Shown: one piece after another, positions 42,280 to 42,779 of the stretch
Layout: each line of letters begins with the position of its first letter
Position numbering within the stretch: the stretch's first letter is position 1
NCBI GenBank assembly: GCA_905233625.1
Contig: CAJOFJ010000016.1
Coordinates: forward strand, 1-42,779
Direction: 5' to 3'
Length of the DNA stretch: 42,779 nt
DNA from: an uncultured Bacteroidales bacterium
GTDB lineage: Bacteria > Bacteroidota > Bacteroidia > Bacteroidales > WCHB1-69
Notes under the pieces: generated by a model
What the model was told of the DNA's origin: nothing
The model's input: the letters and a program-made list of their open reading frames with translations, nothing else
Databases searched by the model: none
Position numbers and translations under genes: made by a program

Positions 42280-42349
42280 GGGTGATGAGCGATGAGCTGT
42301 GAGCTGTGAGCGATGAGCGATGAGTTGTGAGCGATGAGTTTTGAGTGGA
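42280..42349 (+). repeat. Period-7 tandem array, GAGCGAT family, copy 2
   Basis: Ten heptamers run in exact phase: GGGTGAT, GAGCGAT, GAGCTGT twice, GAGCGAT twice, GAGTTGT, GAGCGAT, GAGTTTT, GAGTGGA. No opposite arm. Same unit and orientation as the array at 20068-20131. It follows the hpf terminator. Confidence 0.82.
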
Positions 42350-42385
42350 TTACAGGAGAGTGGATAATGGATTTTGGATGGATGC

Positions 42386-42440
42386 CGTAGGGCTGTCACA
42401 TCGTGGCAGCCGCCTGTAGGGACGCATTGAATGCGTCCGG
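42386..42440. repeat. Two tandem GTAGGG-initiated hairpins
   Basis: GGCTGTCAC-ATC-GTGGCAGCC (42391-42411, one T-G wobble) and GGACGCATT-G-AATGCGTCC (42420-42438, perfect) lie side by side, each introduced by GTAGGG. They resemble REP-like palindromes known from many Bacteroidota intergenic regions. The rest of this 572-base non-coding stretch (42208-42779) is A/T-rich and holds the hpf terminator, the heptamer array and the promoter at the right edge. Confidence 0.6.
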
Positions 42441-42710
42441 AGGAGGGGTATCGTACCACATTTGTGTTCATTTTGTATCTCCGGAGGGATATTTTGATGC
42501 GAATTTTGGGGTTCAAAATTGCGTTTTAAAACACGCTTTTGTGCGAAATTTTCAGAAAAGTTTCCAAAACCGCTCCCAAAATTACCCAAAAAAGTCCAAA
42601 AAAAGGCATTTTTTTGCCCCATTTTTTATAAAAAATGACCCCTAAATAAATTTTTTCTCATTGATAATCAGTGAGATAAGAAAAAAATGCAAAAAAAGTT
42701 AGCAAAGGTA

Positions 42711-42740
42711 TTGCCAGATAAAAAAAAGGTAGTACTTTTG
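42711..42740 (+). promoter_or_regulatory. Strong promoter facing out of the right edge
   Basis: TTG (42711-42713), a 19-base spacer and TACTTTTG (42733-42740), preceded by A-tracts that resemble UP elements of stable-RNA promoters. The following leader is G/C-richer and contains no start codon in frame within the window. By analogy with the Bacteroides order xer-hpf-tRNAs-tuf it may drive a tRNA/tuf operon; this is inference. Confidence 0.65.
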
Positions 42741-42779
42741 CAATCCCAAAACGAACGGAACGGGGCGCGAGGAAAAGAG

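Noticed and set aside
42403-42645. 80-codon open frame downstream of hpf
   Set aside because: It runs through palindromes and A/T-rich DNA, has no promoter or start context, and its residues look like non-coding translation.
42703-42710. Leftward -7 element (TACCTTTG on the minus strand)
   Set aside because: No gene lies to its left on that strand for over 1 kb, so the match is probably chance next to the rightward promoter.

Overview
The window comes from a Bacteroidota chromosome, most likely a Bacteroidales-type anaerobe. Nearly every transcription unit starts with the Bacteroidota -7 element TAnnTTTG, sometimes with TTTG or TTG about 20 bases upstream. Most genes lack a Shine-Dalgarno sequence. 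The gene set includes a TonB-dependent receptor with a carboxypeptidase-like N-terminal domain, two large exported proteins with type IX secretion C-termini, an RprXY-like two-component pair, KdtA, and a diaminohexanoate dehydrogenase of lysine fermentation. It is ordinary chromosomal backbone: no prophage, IS element, CRISPR array or defence locus is visible.

Layout. 1-5.5 kb: glutamine synthetase, a small membrane-anchored protein, a TonB-dependent receptor, and a convergent beta-carbonic anhydrase. 5.5-11 kb: tRNA-Leu(CAA), lysS, an RprX/RprY-like sensor kinase and regulator, and asd. 11-13.6 kb: a lamin-tail-domain exported protein. 13.8-19 kb: pyrBI, then ftsQ-ftsA-ftsZ. 19.3-22.4 kb: a LytTR regulator with a phosphoacceptor-less N-terminal domain, an orphan kdd, a cysteine-rich lipoprotein and a SPOR-domain protein. 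22.5-26.7 kb (minus strand): guaB, and a three-gene unit DUF4340-like/ribD/yigZ. 27-33.3 kb: rpsU, ahcY, a divergent membrane pyrophosphatase, an outer-membrane protein and kdtA. 33.3-37.5 kb: a 1385-residue modular type IX cargo. 37.5-40.8 kb (minus strand): a MATE exporter, a bifunctional-nuclease/UVR protein and a nucleoside permease. 41-42.2 kb: a frameshifted Xer recombinase and hpf. The right edge is a 570-base non-coding stretch ending in a strong promoter that points out of the window, probably toward a stable-RNA or translation operon.

The most unexplained structure lies between the genes. At least eleven intergenic sites carry degenerate tandem arrays with an exact period of 7 or 8 bases. 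They fall into a few sequence families: CGTTAAGA-like octamers, AAATTAGC/TTAGCACA-like octamers, AAGAACT-like heptamers, AATTCAA-like heptamers and GAGCGAT-like heptamers. Several are built as two arms in opposite orientation that would fold into long imperfect hairpins. In at least three places an array runs into the last codons or stop codon of the neighbouring gene. Two copies of the CGTTAAGA element (1.83 kb and 13.63 kb) share the same internal layout in opposite orientation. I do not recognise these as a named element class. Other points worth a second look are the Xer gene that has lost its catalytic-lysine loop, the lipoprotein with cysteines spaced exactly one heptad apart, the divergent pyrophosphatase with a hairpin at the predicted 5' end of its transcript, and the LytTR protein with a pseudo-receiver.
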